Part shown: piece after piece, positions 6,490 to 8,832 of the stretch
How positions within the stretch are numbered: the stretch's first letter is position 1
Layout of the letters: each line of letters opens with the position of its first letter
DNA from: Verrucomicrobia bacterium UBA740
Lineage (GTDB): Bacteria; Verrucomicrobiota; Kiritimatiellia; RFP12; UBA1067
Direction of reading: 5' to 3'
Assembly (NCBI GenBank): GCA_002298665.1
Contig: DBKW01000012.1
Span: 13,164 to 21,995, forward strand
Length of the DNA stretch: 8,832 nt
Position numbers and translations under genes: made by a program
Notes under the pieces: model-generated
What the model was told of the DNA's origin: nothing
What the model saw: only the letters and a program-made list of their open reading frames with translations
Database searches by the model: none

Positions 6490-7392
6490 TCAGAAGTTCA
6501 GCGTCACGCCGACGCCGCCCCAGGCGAAGTCCTTGTACTGGCCGTAATCGGCGCCCGAGGCGACATCCGCCGCGTCGCGCAGATCGCCGTCGATGATCGA
6601 GCAGTAGGCGACCTTGGCGAAGAGCCCGAAGTTCTTCGTGATCTGGTAAGTCGCGTCCAAACCGATCTTCATCGTCGCGAGGCAGGAGTTGATCTTGTTC
6701 CAGTTCGCATCCGTGCCATAGTGGGGGAAGCACCAGCCGTAGTTGCGGTTGCGCCACACGAAGGTGATGGACGGGGTGAGCGCGAGCGCATCGTTGACCG
6801 CGACCGTCTTCTTCAAACCGAACTGCAGGAGGTTGCCGTCCGACTCGTGGTATTCGTGCACCACGTCGATGAACGGAATGACGAACGGGTTCACGAGCGC
6901 GAAGCTGTGATTCCAGTCCATCGTGGTATCCGTCTTCGGGATGCGGTGCTGGTGACGGTGGGGGTAGTAGTACCACACGACCGAGGTGCGGTAGTCGAGG
7001 CCCCAGGTCTTGTCGTCGTCAAACCAGAACGTCCGGCCCCAGTGCACGTTGAAATCCCACTCGTTGAACGCCTTGCCGTAGGAAGCGCGGCGCTTGTCCG
7101 TAAGGTCAGTGTTGGACCAGATGCCGATGCCGAGGTAGCCGAAGTCGATGTCGTTGACGAGCATGTTGACGTTGCCCTCGAGGTAGCCCTGGAGCGTGGG
7201 CTCGGAGTTCACGAGCGACCCGTAGAGCTGGTAGCCGGAATAGATGCCGTAGTTGCCGAAGCCCCAAAGGGTCAGCTTGGACGACGCCTCCGTCTGTGCG
7301 CCTTGCGCGGCGGTTTCAGCATTCTCGGCTTTTTCGGCGGCGGACGCGACGCAAGCACCCGCGAGACACAACGCAACCATCAGTTTCTTCAT
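6490..7392 (-). CDS. Predicted outer-membrane beta-barrel protein
   Basis: The 300-residue protein begins with a signal peptide: MKK, a hydrophobic core, and ASA before the probable cleavage after Ala18 or Ala19. A short Ala/Glu-rich segment follows (to about 37). The rest is a series of alternating aromatic/hydrophobic strands with Gly, such as KLTLWGFGNYGIYSGY (39-54), FGYLGIGIWSNTDL (84-97), TFWFDDDKTWGLDY (121-134) and AWGGVGVTLNF (290-300). The final Phe is the usual barrel-assembly signal. The pattern of PTLQG (65-69) followed by GIGIWSN (88-94) recalls the Gcw_chp / TIGR02001 group of uncharacterised proteins, but I cannot confirm membership. PHRHQHR (144-150) is a notable His/Arg cluster. 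Function is unknown; a porin-like role is possible. The start at 7392 has AAGGA seven bases upstream (7400-7404). It appears monocistronic, with its own promoter and terminator. Confidence 0.75.
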   Translation of the reverse strand: MKKLMVALCLAGACVASAAEKAENAETAAQGAQTEASSKLTLWGFGNYGIYSGYQLYGSLVNSEPTLQGYLEGNVNMLVNDIDFGYLGIGIWSNTDLTDKRRASYGKAFNEWDFNVHWGRTFWFDDDKTWGLDYRTSVVWYYYPHRHQHRIPKTDTTMDWNHSFALVNPFVIPFIDVVHEYHESDGNLLQFGLKKTVAVNDALALTPSITFVWRNRNYGWCFPHYGTDANWNKINSCLATMKIGLDATYQITKNFGLFAKVAYCSIIDGDLRDAADVASGADYGQYKDFAWGGVGVTLNF

Positions 7393-7488
7393 GGTTAAGT
7401 CCTTGTTCTTGTATATTGATTTATAGATTTTTACTTTTGATTAGATTGCCGCACAAAGATTTCACACTTTCCTCACACGACGCTAACA

Positions 7489-7517
7489 ATTATACCATTT
7501 CCCTCTCCCCCCGACAA
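7489..7517 (-). promoter_or_regulatory. Extended -10 promoter of the outer-membrane protein gene
   Basis: On the minus strand TGGTATAAT (7489-7497) is a perfect -10 hexamer with the TGn extension. TTGTCG (7512-7517) is a weak -35 at a 17-nt spacing. Transcription would start near 7482, leaving a roughly 90-nt A/T-rich leader, unlike the GC-rich surroundings. A long A/T-rich leader fits an abundant protein mRNA. Confidence 0.7.
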
Positions 7518-7618
7518 CCCCCCCACACGGACTATCAATCGGCGGCCTCGGCGACGCGCGATGCCCTGCCGGCGAGATTGATTTCCGCTGAAATACGGCC
7601 CTTCGACCGCCCAAAGTC

Positions 7619-7661
7619 TTCCGCGGCACTTCGGGGACGGATCGAAACATCCGCCGCGGAA
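7619..7661 (-). terminator. Inverted-repeat structure after the lysozyme-like gene
   Basis: TTCCGCGGC and GCCGCGGAA (7619-7627 and 7653-7661) form a perfect nine-pair stem, beginning one base after the stop codon. A smaller hairpin, GGAT-GTTTCG-ATCC (7639-7652), is stacked against it inside the loop. No T-run follows, so it is not a classic intrinsic terminator. It may protect the mRNA 3' end or act with Rho. The next promoter lies about 100 nt beyond. Confidence 0.45.
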
Positions 7662-7662
7662 C

Positions 7663-8712
7663 TCACTCCGGACCGTCCGCCCCTTTCCCCGTCGCCAGCT
7701 TGATTTCGATCGGCACGAACAGGTCGGGATTGGAGGCCCGTTCCAGTATCTTGTCCGCATATTCCGCCGAATAGTACCGGTTGGTGTCCGTACGGTCGCG
7801 CCGTCCATTATACCGCCGCAGGGCCTCCTTCCAGCCGTCAAAGTACCCTTTCGGACGTTCCGCCGCGGGGCGTGCGGCGGACGAAAACCCCTTGCGCGAC
7901 AAATACATGAGCGCCGCGCGCACATTCCCCTCGAGCGTGCCGCTGTTGCGCTTGGCGGACCGTGCAAGTCCCACGAGTTCCTTTTCCGCCCCCCAATCGC
8001 CGGGGACATTGACCTGCAAAGGATCCATTGCCCACGCGGACAGCGAACGCGCGTCGTTTCCGCCCGTTTCCTCCACCATATGCGCCTTCACAAGCGCCGC
8101 GGTGAGATTGGGGATGCGCGCGGCCTGGGCCGGCGTGCCGCCGCACCAGCGGGCCTTGTCGGCATTGAACTCCGCCACCAGACGCGCAATCAGCCGGTCG
8201 TGTTGCTGATACCGGTCGTCCTCGAAGCCGCAAAACACCGGCAACCCCGCGCCGCCGGCATGTTCCCGCGGCACCTTCCGCTTCCTGGTCTGCCGCGGAA
8301 ACCAGCGGGCGATCCACCGCTCGATGGCCTTGATGGTCTTCATGTCCTCTTTCGTCACAAAGCGGCGGTCGATGTACAGCTCCCCGCGGTCGTTGAAGAC
8401 AAGATCCCCCAGCCCCGCCGTGTCGATCACGTAGCGCGTCCCTTCCGAAGGCGGGATTTCGGCGATCCCCTTGCGGCGCAACTCGGCGGCATGCCGCGCT
8501 TCGCGCTGCAAAACGTCATGGTAGACGCGTACACCGGCGAATATGAGCGGAACCGCCTCCGCCACCGCGCGCGGGTCGACTGATACGGGCGTATTGGACC
8601 GAATCGGCCCGGGAGACACCACAACGGCCGCCGAAGAACAAGAAACGCACAAGGCGACGCCCAGAAGCGGATACAGAATCCGCCATCGCCGGAGACTATC
8701 CGCAATCGTCAT
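7663..8712 (-). CDS. Putative lipoprotein with lysozyme/transglycosylase-like domain
   Basis: The 349-residue protein has a basic N-terminus and a hydrophobic segment (12-24) ending in Cys22 and Cys25. A lipoprotein is likely, although the lipobox (CVSC) is not standard, so cleavage by the ordinary signal peptidase is possible. Residues 40-150 are not recognised; they include VIDTAGLGDLVFNDRGELYI (95-114) and a basic stretch (140-149). Residues 201-325 show the layout of lysozyme-like muramidases. A helix ends in EETGG (214-218; Glu215 is the candidate catalytic acid). WAMDPLQV (227-234) stands where such enzymes have a GlmQ motif. NVRAALMYL (263-271) and ALRRYNG (297-303) with a downstream Tyr-rich helix complete it. 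A role in cleaving peptidoglycan in the periplasm is inferred. The start at 8712 follows a perfect AAGGAGG at seven bases (8720-8726) and a strong promoter. An inactive or carbohydrate-binding relative cannot be excluded. Confidence 0.65.
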   Translation of the reverse strand: MTIADSLRRWRILYPLLGVALCVSCSSAAVVVSPGPIRSNTPVSVDPRAVAEAVPLIFAGVRVYHDVLQREARHAAELRRKGIAEIPPSEGTRYVIDTAGLGDLVFNDRGELYIDRRFVTKEDMKTIKAIERWIARWFPRQTRKRKVPREHAGGAGLPVFCGFEDDRYQQHDRLIARLVAEFNADKARWCGGTPAQAARIPNLTAALVKAHMVEETGGNDARSLSAWAMDPLQVNVPGDWGAEKELVGLARSAKRNSGTLEGNVRAALMYLSRKGFSSAARPAAERPKGYFDGWKEALRRYNGRRDRTDTNRYYSAEYADKILERASNPDLFVPIEIKLATGKGADGPE

Positions 8713-8750
8713 AGGAGACCCTCCTTCAAAAAGACCTGTTCCTTGCTCAT
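8709..8750 (-). CDS. Possible 13-residue leader peptide
   Basis: A short frame, MSKEQVFLKEGLL, begins at the ATG at 8750, within a base or two of the expected transcription start (-10 ends at 8757). It ends in a TGA that overlaps the next gene's ATG by four bases (ATGA). It would have to be translated without a leader, because there is no room for a ribosome binding site. The Shine-Dalgarno of the following gene lies inside it. It may be chance; the overlap and position make it worth noting. Confidence 0.2.
   Translation of the reverse strand: MSKEQVFLKEGLL
8720..8726 (-). promoter_or_regulatory. Shine-Dalgarno of the lysozyme-like gene
   Basis: AAGGAGG on the minus strand, a full match to the anti-Shine-Dalgarno core, lies seven bases before the ATG at 8712 and fixes that start. 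Confidence 0.85.
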
Positions 8751-8756
8751 GTGCCG

Positions 8757-8785
8757 ATTATACACTATTCTGCCCCCACGGTCAA
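8757..8785 (-). promoter_or_regulatory. Sigma70-type promoter of the lysozyme-like gene
   Basis: TTGACC (8780-8785) and a perfect TATAAT (8757-8762) are separated by the ideal 17 nt on the minus strand. Transcription would start near 8750, giving a leader of about 38 nt. The -35 hexamer is the same as that of the nusA operon. The remaining bases to 8832 show no gene. Confidence 0.8.
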
Positions 8786-8832
8786 TCCCGTGCCCCCCCA
8801 TCCTGCATTTTCTGCACGGTTAAACCCGCAAA

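Overview
The window holds seven protein genes, all on the minus strand, so transcription runs from right to left. Composition is GC-rich with TAA/TGA stops. The secreted proteins are of Gram-negative type: one has a signal peptide and a barrel-like sequence ending in Phe, the other is a probable lipoprotein. The translation genes diverge clearly from E. coli at several otherwise conserved positions. Together with the look of the outer-membrane protein, this suggests a non-proteobacterial Gram-negative, possibly of the Verrucomicrobiota/Kiritimatiellota/Lentisphaerota group. That placement is an impression, not a proof.

Right part (about 6440-8832). A well-formed sigma70-type promoter and a perfect Shine-Dalgarno drive a 349-residue secreted or lipoprotein gene with a C-terminal lysozyme/transglycosylase-like domain. 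A 43-base inverted-repeat structure follows its stop codon. Next comes an extended -10 promoter and a 300-residue predicted outer-membrane beta-barrel gene, which ends at a GC-rich hairpin.

Central and left part (371-6385). A second good promoter starts the conserved operon nusA-infB-rbfA-truB-ribF. It couples transcription elongation/antitermination (NusA), translation initiation (IF2), 30S maturation (RbfA), tRNA U55 pseudouridylation (TruB) and FMN/FAD synthesis (RibF). Spacing tightens along the operon: 53 nt, then 15 nt, then a TGATG overlap, then an ATGA overlap, so the last two genes look translationally coupled. rimP, often the first gene of this operon, is not upstream of nusA. Several proteins are compact or unusual: TruB lacks a C-terminal RNA-binding extension and two usual active-site tyrosines, RibF lacks its usual N-terminal lead-in and a helix, and IF2 has non-standard G4 and G5 nucleotide-binding motifs.

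Left end (1-370). No gene is convincing here. Four palindromic units with a period of about 22 bp (289-372) abut the ribF stop and include a good intrinsic terminator. The first 70 bases hold signals that can be read either as a plus-strand terminator or as the start of a further minus-strand gene leaving the window.

I see no sign of a novel defence system, mobile element, CRISPR array or RNA gene. This is mostly a housekeeping region with some divergent proteins and a few unexplained small structures.
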